Source: DATKGL01 sp035510455 (GTDB taxonomy: Bacteria; Patescibacteriota; Saccharimonadia; Saccharimonadales; UBA4665). From it: a stretch of 64,000 nt of DNA. The notes under the pieces were generated by a model. It saw nothing but the letters and a program-made list of their open reading frames with translations. It was not told where the DNA came from and made no database searches. The stretch spans positions 24,582 to 88,581 of the forward strand of contig DATKHB010000023.1 of the NCBI GenBank assembly GCA_035510455.1, written 5' to 3'. Below are positions 35,394-44,374 of the stretch, in pieces (positions within the stretch are counted from its first letter, which is position 1; each line of letters opens with the position of its first letter). Position numbers and translations under genes: made by a program.

Positions 35394-35995
35394 TGAGACA
35401 CAACCAATTCCATTGCATCAGATGCAGTTTTAGTTTGGCCATTTAAAGTAGCAATTGCTTGAATTTGCCAAGAACCCGCTGTCAAGCCGATATCCTGGAG
35501 TTTCCAATACCAGTAAGCAGAACCGTTGCTGTCAGTGGTCTCTGAAGCCAGATGTTTAGCAACTCCATTATTTGTAAAAGTAATTATACATGTTGCCTCT
35601 GGAGTTGTGGTGCAAACCGAACTCATAGTGTTAGGAGCTGGCGAACCACTTAGGTTTGGATGATGATCGCTCACAAAATCACCTGTCGGTGCGAGTAAGT
35701 TACCTGTAGTAGCGGTGCTTGTGCCATTATTTGTCTGAGAATTGGTTGTAGATTTAGTAGTATTGCCGATGCTACCGTTATTAGACTGCGCATTACCAGT
35801 TGGGTTACCCTGTGAGGCTTCGCCTTTTGTTAGGGGTCCACTTACTGGGACAACCTTACTTTTATGGAAGATAGTTATGACATTAGCAAGCCACAATCCC
35901 CCGATCAGACAAATTAGTAATAGCATAGCCGTAGCTACAAAAATGTGTTTTTTGCGGGTGGTATGTTTATTACGACTATATTGTTTATTTTTCAT
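35390..35995 (-). CDS. One-TM surface protein with disordered stalk and Ig-like domain
   Basis: A 201-residue protein: a basic head, one membrane helix at about 18-40, a Gly/Asn/Ser/Thr-rich stalk (about 50-105), and a C-terminal beta-sandwich-like domain (about 105-200) with two cysteines (TTTPEATCIITFTNNG). It reads as a membrane-anchored Ig-like binding or adhesion module. It overlaps and precedes the repeat protein gene, so the pair forms an operon. Confidence 0.65.
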   Translation of the reverse strand: MKNKQYSRNKHTTRKKHIFVATAMLLLICLIGGLWLANVITIFHKSKVVPVSGPLTKGEASQGNPTGNAQSNNGSIGNTTKSTTNSQTNNGTSTATTGNLLAPTGDFVSDHHPNLSGSPAPNTMSSVCTTTPEATCIITFTNNGVAKHLASETTDSNGSAYWYWKLQDIGLTAGSWQIQAIATLNGQTKTASDAMELVVSQ

Positions 35996-36091
35996 ATTTA
36001 TTCTTACATAGCCATTTTAGCATAAGACACGAAGTCTAGAAAAACGGAGGCCTAAGCGCTTAATGAAACATGTTAAACTAAAACCGAAGAT

Positions 36092-37504
36092 ATGAAAAAA
36101 ATGCTGCATCAGGTTCTGCAACCGCATGGGATGTTTGTAATAATAGCACTCGTCTTTGGGCTTGTTTTTGTAAGGATAGTACCGCCGTTTTGGGGTATTG
36201 ACGAGTTAACACATTTCAATAGAGTATATCAACTTTCTACGGGTCAACTTGAAGAACACAAAGTTGACGGGGGGTACTCTAGTAAGTTGCCGGCCAACCT
36301 TCTGGCTCTGGAGGGCTATGTCTATCTAGATTTAACCGATGGCAAGCCGGGGCCTAACAGAGGAGAGGTTGACAGTGTAGCCGTTTACAACACGTATACA
36401 GACCAGCACTTCAGCAAAGCAAAACAGAATTATTTTGTGTCAGGCGTTTACTCGCCCCTCGCATATACGGGACCTGTAATTGGGACGACCTTAAGCCGCA
36501 TACTGGACTTTGATATAGGGCAAACCATCCTTATGGCACGCCTGTTTACTCTACTGCTTTATATAGGCATCGTATACATTGCACTTAGAATACTAAGGGG
36601 TACCAAGACGGTTTGGTTGGTTTTCGTTGTTGCTCTGCTGCCAATGACGTTATTCCAGGCATCTATAGTCAACGTTGATTCAATGGCTATAAGTCTCGGG
36701 CTACTATTATTTTCTATGGTAATTTATTTTTGGCAACGAGATAAAAAACTCACCCGACTAGAATTTATCCTATTGCTTCTGGTGGCAACTGTACTGTCGC
36801 TTACCAAGCCCAACTACTTATTGCTGAGTTTTGCTGCAGCGTTCCTGCCAGCACGTAATTTTGGAGCTAACATGGCCCTTAGAGCTCGAACAATTTTGGT
36901 AGCTATACCCTTAATTGCATGTGGGGTATGGGAGATATTAACGCGTCATCTTTCAGAATCTGGGCTGGCTCAAGAATTAGGTGCAGCTGCTAAACACGTT
37001 AAGCCATTCGCCCAAACTAAGTTTATCCTTATCCATCCCCTACAAATGATTTATTACACGGCCGAAAGTGCTTATAAAAATGATTGGTTCTCGCAGACTT
37101 TTGGGCTATTGGGGTGGAATTACGTACTTATCCCGACAGCAATTATAGGTTTGCTGTTTGTCACGCTTTGCATGGTCAGTCTTTACGACAAAGACCCCAA
37201 AGAGAAACACGCTGGTATGAACCGGCTTCAGCCGAAGGTATTGCTAGGCCTAGGAGCGCTGGTAAGCTTAAGTATTTTATATGTGTTCTATGCCACATAT
37301 TCGGTTGTGGGTTCGCATACTATAAATGGCGTACAAGGGAGGTACTTCATACCAGCCCTGCCTTTCATTTTCTATGGTTTAGCAAAGCTGGTTCCGATGA
37401 GAGTTTTAATGACTGAAAAAACCGTAAGGGTACTAGTGCCCTGCATCAGTATTTTTGCCTTGATTGTATCCGCAGCTGTTTATTTTCGAGTAACTTATGG
37501 TTGA
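36092..37504 (+). CDS. DUF2142-family polytopic membrane protein
   Basis: A 470-residue protein with about twelve membrane helices. Near the N-terminus, FWGIDELTHFNRVYQLSTGQ matches the P-x-x-D-E-x-x-H-F-x-R-x-Y-x-L region of DUF2142 proteins, which look like GT-C-type glycosyltransferases. The Asp-Glu pair at the first outer loop fits a GT-C catalytic site. DUF2142 genes are common in surface-glycan clusters but the substrate is not established. Starts with ATG 36092 with no clear ribosome-binding site. Confidence 0.75.
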   Translation: MKKMLHQVLQPHGMFVIIALVFGLVFVRIVPPFWGIDELTHFNRVYQLSTGQLEEHKVDGGYSSKLPANLLALEGYVYLDLTDGKPGPNRGEVDSVAVYNTYTDQHFSKAKQNYFVSGVYSPLAYTGPVIGTTLSRILDFDIGQTILMARLFTLLLYIGIVYIALRILRGTKTVWLVFVVALLPMTLFQASIVNVDSMAISLGLLLFSMVIYFWQRDKKLTRLEFILLLLVATVLSLTKPNYLLLSFAAAFLPARNFGANMALRARTILVAIPLIACGVWEILTRHLSESGLAQELGAAAKHVKPFAQTKFILIHPLQMIYYTAESAYKNDWFSQTFGLLGWNYVLIPTAIIGLLFVTLCMVSLYDKDPKEKHAGMNRLQPKVLLGLGALVSLSILYVFYATYSVVGSHTINGVQGRYFIPALPFIFYGLAKLVPMRVLMTEKTVRVLVPCISIFALIVSAAVYFRVTYG

Positions 37505-37544
37505 TATTTGCACGAGTTGTGTGTTTACGGGCGAGAGACCAGGA

Positions 37545-37937
37545 TTATTTTTTCAGGTTAAGAAATAGCAGACCAGCTACTATTAACGCTATCCCGAGTA
37601 TTTTTGTCGCCGTGAATACCTCTTTGAAGACAAAGAACGAAGCAGTAAATATTGCAATGTACACAAAAGCTGTTGTCAAAGGGATGATGTAGCCAAGGTC
37701 ATATTTTGAAATCAGGTAGACATACAGCAGGAAACTTACACCATACAAGGCAATACCAGTAATAGTGTAGGGGGTGAAATTAAACTGAAGTTTGTTATCT
37801 AAAAAACGTACTGGCGCTCCAGTTTTAGTGCCCAATTTCAAGACTATCAGAGCAGAAGAGGTGGCTAATACGTAAAGCGCGATTATAACTTTTGACACCC
37901 TAGTATTATACGAGACTTCAGCTGAAGATAAAATCAT
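37545..37937 (-). CDS. Small EamA/SMR-type membrane transporter
   Basis: A 130-residue protein with four predicted helices, ending in IAIFTASFFVFKEVFTATKILGIALIVAGLLFLNLKK. This C-terminal pattern (F-x-E-x-x-T-x-x-x-x-x-G-I-x-L-I-x-x-G) is seen in EamA and SMR-type half-transporters such as ArnE, which dimerise to move lipid-linked sugars. The start ATG lies 20 bases inside the end of the upstream GT4 gene; a GTG at 37898 is an alternative. A flippase role is inferred from context. Confidence 0.7.
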   Translation of the reverse strand: MILSSAEVSYNTRVSKVIIALYVLATSSALIVLKLGTKTGAPVRFLDNKLQFNFTPYTITGIALYGVSFLLYVYLISKYDLGYIIPLTTAFVYIAIFTASFFVFKEVFTATKILGIALIVAGLLFLNLKK

Positions 37938-39144
37938 AGAGCTTGTTTAGAATGATATTTCTTTCAAAATGCTTGAGATGATATGCTCGTCCGCGAGCTC
38001 CTATATCCTTTCTTTCTGCTGTCGATTTTGAATATAGGCTCTTGATATTTTCAGACAACACTTTTGCGTTGCCAGTTTCTCCCGCCAATCCGCATTTGAT
38101 AGTTTTATTAATTAGATCTTGGGCTTCACCGTCCATGGCTAGCACAATTGGTTTGCCAGCCGCGAGGTAGGACATGACCTTGGCAGGTATGGTTGCCTCG
38201 AGTAAGTCACTTTTCACCAAGCAACCTATTAATACGTCGGCAAAAGCGGTATATTTCGGTATGTCTTGTATGGGTTTCATGCCCTCAAAGTAGAAACTAT
38301 CTGAAAGACCGGCTTTTGACACCTCTTCCTCTAGCCATTTTCGCGACATTCCGTCACCAACAATTATCCAGTTTATGTCATTAATGCCAGCCTTCTTGAG
38401 CATTTTAGCCGACTCAATAATAGTCTCAAACGACTGGGCAGGGCTGATATTGCCGGTGTACAGAATATTGAAGCCCTGCTTGAATCGGGCTGCTAACTGT
38501 TTATCATATATGTCGGACTCGTATATTTTTTCACAGGCTTGGGGTAGTACTATAATTTTATCTAGAGGGATCCCAGTTATATTAAGTAGTTGGCTCTTCA
38601 TTCTTTCTGACAAAACTACCAATTTATCAACATGCCTGTAATGCCAATGAGACACGCCGGTAGCCAACTTTCTCAAGAATCGGTTTTGGATGTTCATAAC
38701 CGAAAATAAATTTTCTGGCCACAGATCAAGCACGTACATAGTTGTCTCGATTCTTTTAATTTTCCCGATGATTATGCCAGAAATAGTCATCATCACTGGA
38801 GAAAGTTGGTAAAGTAAAATTTTGTCGTACTTTTTGGTGAGTAGTCTTGGTATGTGTAAGAGACTGGCAAAAGGGAAAGAAATATAATTTAAGAATATAC
38901 GGATGTTTGTGTTACTGCCTCTGGGGATTTCAAAGGCACGTCTTATGTAGACCCCTTTATTATGTTGTTTTCGATTTCGAACATAATTATAACCGTCGAA
39001 GAACTTCCCTACAGGATAGTTAGGGATTCCACACAGGACTTCGACATAACAGTCTTTCTCAATTAAATAATCACACACATCGTTTATGCGGAAAGACTCA
39101 GGCCAGAAATGCTGGCACACTACTAAAACTCTCTTTTTGGCCAT
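37918..39144 (-). CDS. GT4 glycosyltransferase, WcaI/WbuB-like
   Basis: A 408-residue GT-B enzyme. The start RVLVVCQHFWPESFRINDVCDYL and then VLCGIPNYPVGKFFDGY are the WbuB/WcaI fingerprint (P-E-x-F-R-x-N-D). The C-terminal domain has NILYTGNISPAQSFETIIES and the donor-binding region (DVLIGCLVKSDLLEATIPAKVMSYLAAGKPIV). These enzymes commonly add fucose- or N-acetyl-fucosamine-type sugars, which fits the adjacent amino-deoxysugar module at 39264-42702. It is transcribed leftward, away from that module. Confidence 0.85.
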   Translation of the reverse strand: MAKKRVLVVCQHFWPESFRINDVCDYLIEKDCYVEVLCGIPNYPVGKFFDGYNYVRNRKQHNKGVYIRRAFEIPRGSNTNIRIFLNYISFPFASLLHIPRLLTKKYDKILLYQLSPVMMTISGIIIGKIKRIETTMYVLDLWPENLFSVMNIQNRFLRKLATGVSHWHYRHVDKLVVLSERMKSQLLNITGIPLDKIIVLPQACEKIYESDIYDKQLAARFKQGFNILYTGNISPAQSFETIIESAKMLKKAGINDINWIIVGDGMSRKWLEEEVSKAGLSDSFYFEGMKPIQDIPKYTAFADVLIGCLVKSDLLEATIPAKVMSYLAAGKPIVLAMDGEAQDLINKTIKCGLAGETGNAKVLSENIKSLYSKSTAERKDIGARGRAYHLKHFERNIILNKLYDFIFS

Positions 39145-39263
39145 AGTAAAACCGTTTCTTACTGTAGTATCATTCGGTCACTCAAATAATAACATCTAAC
39201 TGCAATAGCTTGATATTCCAATAGAACTTGTGGGACAATTAACGGGAACTAAGGAGATGTGGT

Positions 39264-40220
39264 GTGAAAGTACTAATTGTTGGAGGTGCTGGGTATATAG
39301 GCGGGGCTCTGACTGATATTCTACTTAAGACCAAACATGAGATCAGAGTCTATGATGCATTGCTTTTTGAAGAATCATACCTCAAAGAAGTGCCGTTTGT
39401 TTTTGGTGATATACGGAATAAGAAACATCTGCAGGGACACCTAAAGTGGGCCAATGCAGTAGTCTGGCTGGCGGCATTAGTTGGGGATGGGGCCTGCGCT
39501 CTTAACCCAGAAATCTCAACCGAGCTAAATCAAGACATGGTTAAGTGGCTAGCTCAAAACTATAATGGCCGGATTATCTTTATGTCTACTTGTTCTGTAT
39601 ATGGGGAGCACGTGGGCATATTAGACGAGAATGCGCCAACCAACCCTTTGTCCGTATATGCTGTCACCAAGTTAGCTGCCGAAGATCATTTGAAAAATAA
39701 AAACGCGATTATATTCAGGTTAGGTACAATCTTTGGCCTGGGGGACAATTTTGCCCGCATTAGACTGGACCTTGTTCTGAACACACTAACTACTAGAGCC
39801 ATCGTCGATGGTAGAATCAAAGTTTTTGGTGGTGAACAATGGCGACCGTTGCTGCACGTACGCGATGCAGCTCAAGCCGTAGCTGATAATTTGGAAACCA
39901 AACATACTGGCATTTACAACCTTCACCAAGCTAACGTCAAAATTATTGATCTAGCTATGGGCGTCAAAAAATACATCCCGCAAGTAGAAATGGAAATAGT
40001 AGATATTAAATTTCAAGACGCCCGCAACTATAGAGTTAACAGCGATAAGGCCAGAAAAGGGTTCGGGTTTAAACCAAAATACACATCAGAGGATGGGATA
40101 AAAGAAGTGAAGAAGCTTATCGAAGACCATCGTATCAAAGATGTTAACAACCCAAGATATTCCAATCAAAACTTTTTGACCATGTTCAAAACGCATCATT
40201 ATATAGATGAGGATAAATAA
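39264..40220 (+). CDS. NAD-dependent nucleotide-sugar epimerase/dehydratase (extended SDR)
   Basis: A 318-residue extended SDR. The NAD-binding GGAGYIGG is at residues 7-14, the catalytic Tyr132-x-x-x-Lys136 lies in YAVTK, with a preceding STCSVYG serine region. The end includes DARNYRVNSDKARKGFGFKP, typical of nucleotide-sugar 4-epimerases and dehydratases. The start is GTG with AAGGAG upstream. It opens a four-gene rightward operon with spacing of 1-10 bases. The precise reaction (4,6-dehydration or epimerisation) is not determined by these motifs. Confidence 0.82.
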   Translation: MKVLIVGGAGYIGGALTDILLKTKHEIRVYDALLFEESYLKEVPFVFGDIRNKKHLQGHLKWANAVVWLAALVGDGACALNPEISTELNQDMVKWLAQNYNGRIIFMSTCSVYGEHVGILDENAPTNPLSVYAVTKLAAEDHLKNKNAIIFRLGTIFGLGDNFARIRLDLVLNTLTTRAIVDGRIKVFGGEQWRPLLHVRDAAQAVADNLETKHTGIYNLHQANVKIIDLAMGVKKYIPQVEMEIVDIKFQDARNYRVNSDKARKGFGFKPKYTSEDGIKEVKKLIEDHRIKDVNNPRYSNQNFLTMFKTHHYIDEDK

Positions 40221-40221
40221 A

Positions 40222-40671
40222 ATGGTTAAGGGGCAGGAGCCAAAAATAATTGAAGGTGGATTAGCCGTTGATGACCGGGGGCAGGTCTCATTTAGCAATG
40301 ATTTTGATTTTGCTGGAGTTAAGCGTTTCTACATGGTGTCAAACCATGCACAAGGCTTTGTACGAGCATGGCACGGCCATAAAAAAGAAGCCAAATATGT
40401 CCTAGTAGTTAAAGGAGCTGCCCTGATTGGAGCTGTGCCCATAGATAACTGGGATAATCCTTCGAAAGACGCAGTAGTTAAGCGTTTCGTGCTGTCTGAG
40501 AAGAAGCCTAACGTCCTGTATATCCCGGCTGGTCACGCAAATGGTTTTATGTCTCTGACCAAAGATGCTCAAATTATGTTTTTTTCAACTTCATCGCTAG
40601 AGGAATCTCTTGGTGACGATTTTAGATACCCAGCTCGTCACTGGGATATCTGGTCCGTAGAGGAACGTTAA
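40222..40671 (+). CDS. RmlC-like/WxcM-type cupin sugar isomerase
   Basis: About 149 residues from ATG 40222, preferred because GAGGAT precedes it; the ATG at 40207 overlaps the previous stop. The fold is a small RmlC-type cupin: GFVRAWHGHKKEAKYVLVVKGAALIGAV holds the substrate-pocket histidines, and VLYIPAGHANGFMSL and PARHWDIW are in the usual order. Such proteins act as 3,5-epimerases or 3,4-ketoisomerases on keto-deoxy-sugar nucleotides. Full RmlC is about 180 residues. It is followed by a reductase, as expected for a keto intermediate. Confidence 0.82.
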   Translation: MVKGQEPKIIEGGLAVDDRGQVSFSNDFDFAGVKRFYMVSNHAQGFVRAWHGHKKEAKYVLVVKGAALIGAVPIDNWDNPSKDAVVKRFVLSEKKPNVLYIPAGHANGFMSLTKDAQIMFFSTSSLEESLGDDFRYPARHWDIWSVEER

Positions 40672-40681
40672 AGAGAGCGCA

Positions 40682-41620
40682 ATGGCAGATACCGCAAAAA
40701 CGAAAGTTACTATAATTGGCTGCACGGGGATGCTTGGGTCAATTGTGCTAGACTCACTCTTCAATGATGGCGATTTCGATATCGGCGCGACTCATCGTGC
40801 CAGCGCAGATAAAAAATCACTAGTCGGCGCCTACCCATCAGTCAGTTTTGAGGTTATTGATGCCGAGACTGCTAGCGTTGAGGACATTTCCAATGCAATT
40901 AAGGGTTCGAAATGGGTGATAAATGCAGCTGGTATCATTAAGCCCTATATCCACGATGATAACGCGGCCGAAGTAGAAAGAGCAATTCTAGTTAACTCGT
41001 TGTTTCCGCACCGACTCGGCGACGCGGCTACAAAGGTTGGGGCAAACGTTATTCAAATTGCTACCGACTGTGTCTACTCTGGCCAAAAAGGGGATTATAT
41101 TGAGACAGACGTACATGATGCGCTTGATGTTTACGGTAAGAGCAAAAGCCTCGGTGAAGCTTATTTCGAAAATATCTACCACGTACGCTGTTCGATTATT
41201 GGGCCTGAGCTAAAAGGCCACTTATCACTGCTTGATTGGTTTCTAGGAAACCCTCAAAACGCCGATCTAAATGGCTTTTCTAACCATCAATGGAATGGCA
41301 TTACAACACTACAGTTTGCCAAAATCGCCCGAGGAATCATAAAAGCCAATCTAAGCCTGCCTCACGCGCAGCATATCGTTCCCGGTAATATTATATCTAA
41401 AGCTGATTTGTTAAAAACATTTGCAAAAGCCTTCAAGAGACCAGACATTACAATTAAGGCTATGGAGGCGCCGACAGTGATTGACCGTACCCTGACGACG
41501 AACAACGATTCACTTAACAGACAAATATGGCAGTCTGCGGGATACAATACTCCGCCGACTATTGAACAAATGGTGCTTGAATTAGCTGAGTATGGTTCCG
41601 TTAAGGTAGCAAAAAAGTAA
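40682..41620 (+). CDS. RmlD-like nucleotide-sugar reductase (SDR)
   Basis: A 312-residue SDR with the nucleotide-binding IGCTGMLGS, INAAGIIKPYI, a DCVYSGQKGDYIE active-site region and YGKSKSLGE (Y-x-x-x-K). The overall pattern is close to RmlD and to the reductase domain of CapF/FnlB, which reduce 4-keto sugars. It is placed between the cupin isomerase and the 2-epimerase with 10- and 1-base spacings. It therefore probably reduces the keto intermediate made by the preceding enzymes. Product sugar is inferred to be an amino-deoxyhexose. Confidence 0.83.
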   Translation: MADTAKTKVTIIGCTGMLGSIVLDSLFNDGDFDIGATHRASADKKSLVGAYPSVSFEVIDAETASVEDISNAIKGSKWVINAAGIIKPYIHDDNAAEVERAILVNSLFPHRLGDAATKVGANVIQIATDCVYSGQKGDYIETDVHDALDVYGKSKSLGEAYFENIYHVRCSIIGPELKGHLSLLDWFLGNPQNADLNGFSNHQWNGITTLQFAKIARGIIKANLSLPHAQHIVPGNIISKADLLKTFAKAFKRPDITIKAMEAPTVIDRTLTTNNDSLNRQIWQSAGYNTPPTIEQMVLELAEYGSVKVAKK

Positions 41621-42702
41621 TGAAGGTAATGACCATTCTGGGGACACGCCCGGAACTAATTCGCCTATCTTTAATAATCCAGAAACTAGATAAGTTCTCT
41701 GACCAAGTTTTGGTCCACACCGGCCAAAACTATGATCCAAATCTTAACGACATCTTTATTAAACAGTTAGGCATTCGAAAACCAGACTATTACCTAAACG
41801 CTAAAGGTAGCTTCGGCGAGCAGGCTGGTATTATTTTATCGGAACTTGAAAAGATCATCCCCAAAGAAAAGCCCGATGCGTTCTTGGTCTTGGGAGATAC
41901 AAACAGTAGTCTCGGCGCCATTATGGCCAAACGACTCGGTATACGTGTTTTCCACATGGAAGCGGGTAATCGTTGTTTCGACGACCGTGTACCAGAAGAG
42001 AACAACCGCAGGATTATTGATAGTCAGAGCGACATCTTGTTGCCATATTCTGAAAGGAGCCGCGAAAACTTGGTACGAGATGGTATCGCAAGCAACCGTA
42101 TTTATGTTACAGGTAATCCGATTAAAGAAGTGCTTGATCATTTTGGGGCACAAATTGACGACAACGATATCAAAAAGAAATTAGGGCTGGAAAAAGGTAA
42201 ATTTTTTCTTGTAACTCTACACCGAGCTGAGAATGTTGATTCTGAAGAAAGATTAGCGAAATTCGTGGATGCATTTAATGCTGTATACGATAAATTCAGT
42301 ATGCCAATGATATGGAGTGTTCATCCTCGTACTCACAAACAACTTGATGGTAAGCTAAGGTCAAGAATAAGGGATGGTATTGTTGTTTCCCAACCGTTGG
42401 GTTTTTTTGAGTTCAATAATCTCCAAAAAAATGCTTATTGCGTATTAAGTGATAGCGGTACGGCACAGGAGGAATGCTCAATCTTTGGCGTACCAACCGT
42501 AACGCTTCGTGATGTGACGGAACGACCGGAGACTATTGAAGCAGGGAGTAACTTTATTTCTGGAGCCGAGGCAGTAGATGTACTACGGGGTATAGATGTA
42601 GTAGTTGGTGGTCAAAATAACTGGACTGCACCAACCGATTATCTCAAGGAAAACGTTAGCGACACGGTCGTCCGCATTGTTTTAAGCTACTGGCGGTCAT
42701 AA
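41620..42702 (+). CDS. wecB: UDP-N-acetylglucosamine 2-epimerase (non-hydrolysing)
   Basis: A 360-residue GT-B-fold enzyme of the WecB/MnaA/FnlC family. It starts MKVMTILGTRPELIRLSLII, has VHTGQNYD, VLGDTNSSLGAIMAKRL, HMEAGNRCFD-x-x-V-P-E-E-NR and the C-terminal SDSGTAQEECSIFGVPTVTLRD with ERPE. It inverts C-2 of UDP-linked N-acetylhexosamines. At the end of a dehydratase-cupin-reductase-epimerase run it resembles the UDP-FucNAc-type pathways more than simple ManNAc supply. The ATG overlaps the previous stop. It ends overlapping the convergent FAD gene by 6 bases. Confidence 0.93.
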   Translation: MKVMTILGTRPELIRLSLIIQKLDKFSDQVLVHTGQNYDPNLNDIFIKQLGIRKPDYYLNAKGSFGEQAGIILSELEKIIPKEKPDAFLVLGDTNSSLGAIMAKRLGIRVFHMEAGNRCFDDRVPEENNRRIIDSQSDILLPYSERSRENLVRDGIASNRIYVTGNPIKEVLDHFGAQIDDNDIKKKLGLEKGKFFLVTLHRAENVDSEERLAKFVDAFNAVYDKFSMPMIWSVHPRTHKQLDGKLRSRIRDGIVVSQPLGFFEFNNLQKNAYCVLSDSGTAQEECSIFGVPTVTLRDVTERPETIEAGSNFISGAEAVDVLRGIDVVVGGQNNWTAPTDYLKENVSDTVVRIVLSYWRS

Positions 42703-43887
42703 CTTCGCGATAGCTTGTTCGGCTAAGAATTTACCAAAAGGCAAGGAGCAGGTCAACCCCGGGCTGACTGCGTTTAACACATGCACCGTTCTAGGCGTAT
42801 CTCGGACAACTATGTCATCTACCAATTCCCCATTTCTGTCTACGAGCTGGGCACGGTTTCCGGCATATGAACGAACAAAGTCTTTTTCTGTTAGTTCTGG
42901 GATTAATTGCATAGCTTCTCTGCCAATAGCCCGTACCATCAAGGATTTCTTGATTTCTTGTTTCATTAGATTTTGGAATTCGGGGCGCTTCAACATTCGA
43001 TAGAAACCTGGCCACCCCAAAGTCTTACCAAGCCGACCACCACTTAGGCTACCAAAACTATAAGCTTCGCGTCCAAAGGCTAACATAGCCCCGGGGCCGG
43101 CTATTACCCTGCCGTCTGTCCTTTTAGAAAGATGAATGCCGAGGAAAGGAAATGTGAGATTAGGTGCCGCATATACGTGGCTGTTAACCATATAAGTTCT
43201 GTCGGGCCTTAATTCAGCATAATAACCCCTAAAAGGGATGACTCTTATATCCTCACCAAGTTCTTCAGCAAGTTCGTCGGCGTACAATCCCGCCGCATTA
43301 ATCACTACTCTCGACAACAAACGCCCCTTCGTGGTGTTAACCACAGCCGTCTCTCCTTGTTCCTCGATTGATCTTGCTCTGGAGTCATAAAATAATCTTG
43401 CTCCTAACCGGACAGCATCGTTAGCAAGAGATTGAACATATCCACGGGAGTCGACGGATGCTCCATCTATCGCTTGCAACGCTCTTATCCCACGGGCGAA
43501 AGGTTCCACCTCTTTTATCTCATTTTCCTCAAGCATCCTTACCGCTGTCCCATTTGCGCGTCCTCGTCCTTCCAATTCCTCTAGGACTCCCACTTCTGCC
43601 TCAGAGCGTGCCAGTATCAAAATGCCGCCTTCTCTTACGGGCACTCCGTTAATTTGACAGTATTCACGCAATTGTCTATTACCCTCCACGCAATACGAAG
43701 CCTTTAGCGAGCCGGGCTTAGGGTTATACCCTGCATGGATTACTCCAGAGTTTCTCCCGCTTTGATGCATAGCTGGTCCAGACTCTTTTTCAACAACAGC
43801 AACATCAACACCTTCTCGTGCCAAATGATAGGCCGTACTCATACCTACAGCGCCAGCACCTATTACAACCGCATCAATTTTTTCCAT
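42697..43887 (-). CDS. FAD-dependent oxidoreductase, LhgO-like
   Basis: A 396-residue DAO-family flavoprotein. VVIGAGAVGMSTAYHLAREG at residues 7-26 is the Rossmann FAD site, then SGRNSGVIHAGYNPKPGSLKA, the LhgO/YgaF hallmark. Later parts include VVINAAGLYADELAE, PFRGYYAELRPD and LNAVSPGLTCSLPFGK. LhgO oxidises L-2-hydroxyglutarate to 2-oxoglutarate and passes electrons to quinone. The gene stands alone and opposite to the surrounding glycan genes, overlapping wecB by 6 bases. An enzyme of this metabolism is unexpected in a reduced genome, so substrate identity is unsure; acquisition by transfer is possible. Confidence 0.85.
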   Translation of the reverse strand: MEKIDAVVIGAGAVGMSTAYHLAREGVDVAVVEKESGPAMHQSGRNSGVIHAGYNPKPGSLKASYCVEGNRQLREYCQINGVPVREGGILILARSEAEVGVLEELEGRGRANGTAVRMLEENEIKEVEPFARGIRALQAIDGASVDSRGYVQSLANDAVRLGARLFYDSRARSIEEQGETAVVNTTKGRLLSRVVINAAGLYADELAEELGEDIRVIPFRGYYAELRPDRTYMVNSHVYAAPNLTFPFLGIHLSKRTDGRVIAGPGAMLAFGREAYSFGSLSGGRLGKTLGWPGFYRMLKRPEFQNLMKQEIKKSLMVRAIGREAMQLIPELTEKDFVRSYAGNRAQLVDRNGELVDDIVVRDTPRTVHVLNAVSPGLTCSLPFGKFLAEQAIAKL

Positions 43888-44011
43888 TACCTATCCCGTT
43901 ATCTCCCAAATTATGACCTAAGAGTGGGTAATTTACAAATAGACTACTGGGCTTTGGATATTATAAAAAACTCAGACTACACGTTTAAAAATAATTAAGT
44001 TATCTGGGTAA

Positions 44012-44374
44012 TTATTTTAATTTTTTTCGCGACAGTTGAATTGAAAGCTCTTGATGAAGATCCTGAACTCGTCGCTCAAGAGCCTCTAGCTTGATCCGTG
44101 AGCGGTTGGCTATAAAAAGGACAAAAATAATACCCGTTATCTCTATAACGTCAAATAAGCTTAGTGGCTCAGTTTGGGTTAAATGGTTTGAGAATAAGAA
44201 TTCGTATATGAACTTAGCCGATGCTATACCTGAAAAGATGATCAACCAAATAATGACTTGTACTGCGAATTTTTTATTTGTGGTTTTATCCAGCTTGTAG
44301 TCTACTAAGGCGATTGATAACCCCGCCAAAACTAAGGGGGTATTTAGAATCAAAAGAACGAGGTACCTACTCAC
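44012..44374 (-). CDS. DUF2304-like small membrane protein
   Basis: A 120-residue protein with three predicted helices, followed by a charged coiled-coil tail (IKLEALERRVQDLHQELSIQ). DUF2304 proteins have this layout and typically sit next to GT2 dolichyl-phosphate-mannose-like enzymes, as here with an 8-base overlap. It probably anchors or partners the GT2 enzyme at the membrane. The family assignment rests on layout and context. Confidence 0.72.
   Translation of the reverse strand: MSRYLVLLILNTPLVLAGLSIALVDYKLDKTTNKKFAVQVIIWLIIFSGIASAKFIYEFLFSNHLTQTEPLSLFDVIEITGIIFVLFIANRSRIKLEALERRVQDLHQELSIQLSRKKLK

Noticed and set aside
39264..42702. Direct call as the UDP-L-FucNAc pathway (CapE/CapF/CapG)
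   Set aside because: The cupin and reductase are separate genes and the first SDR lacks clear CapE features, so only a general amino-deoxysugar route is claimed.
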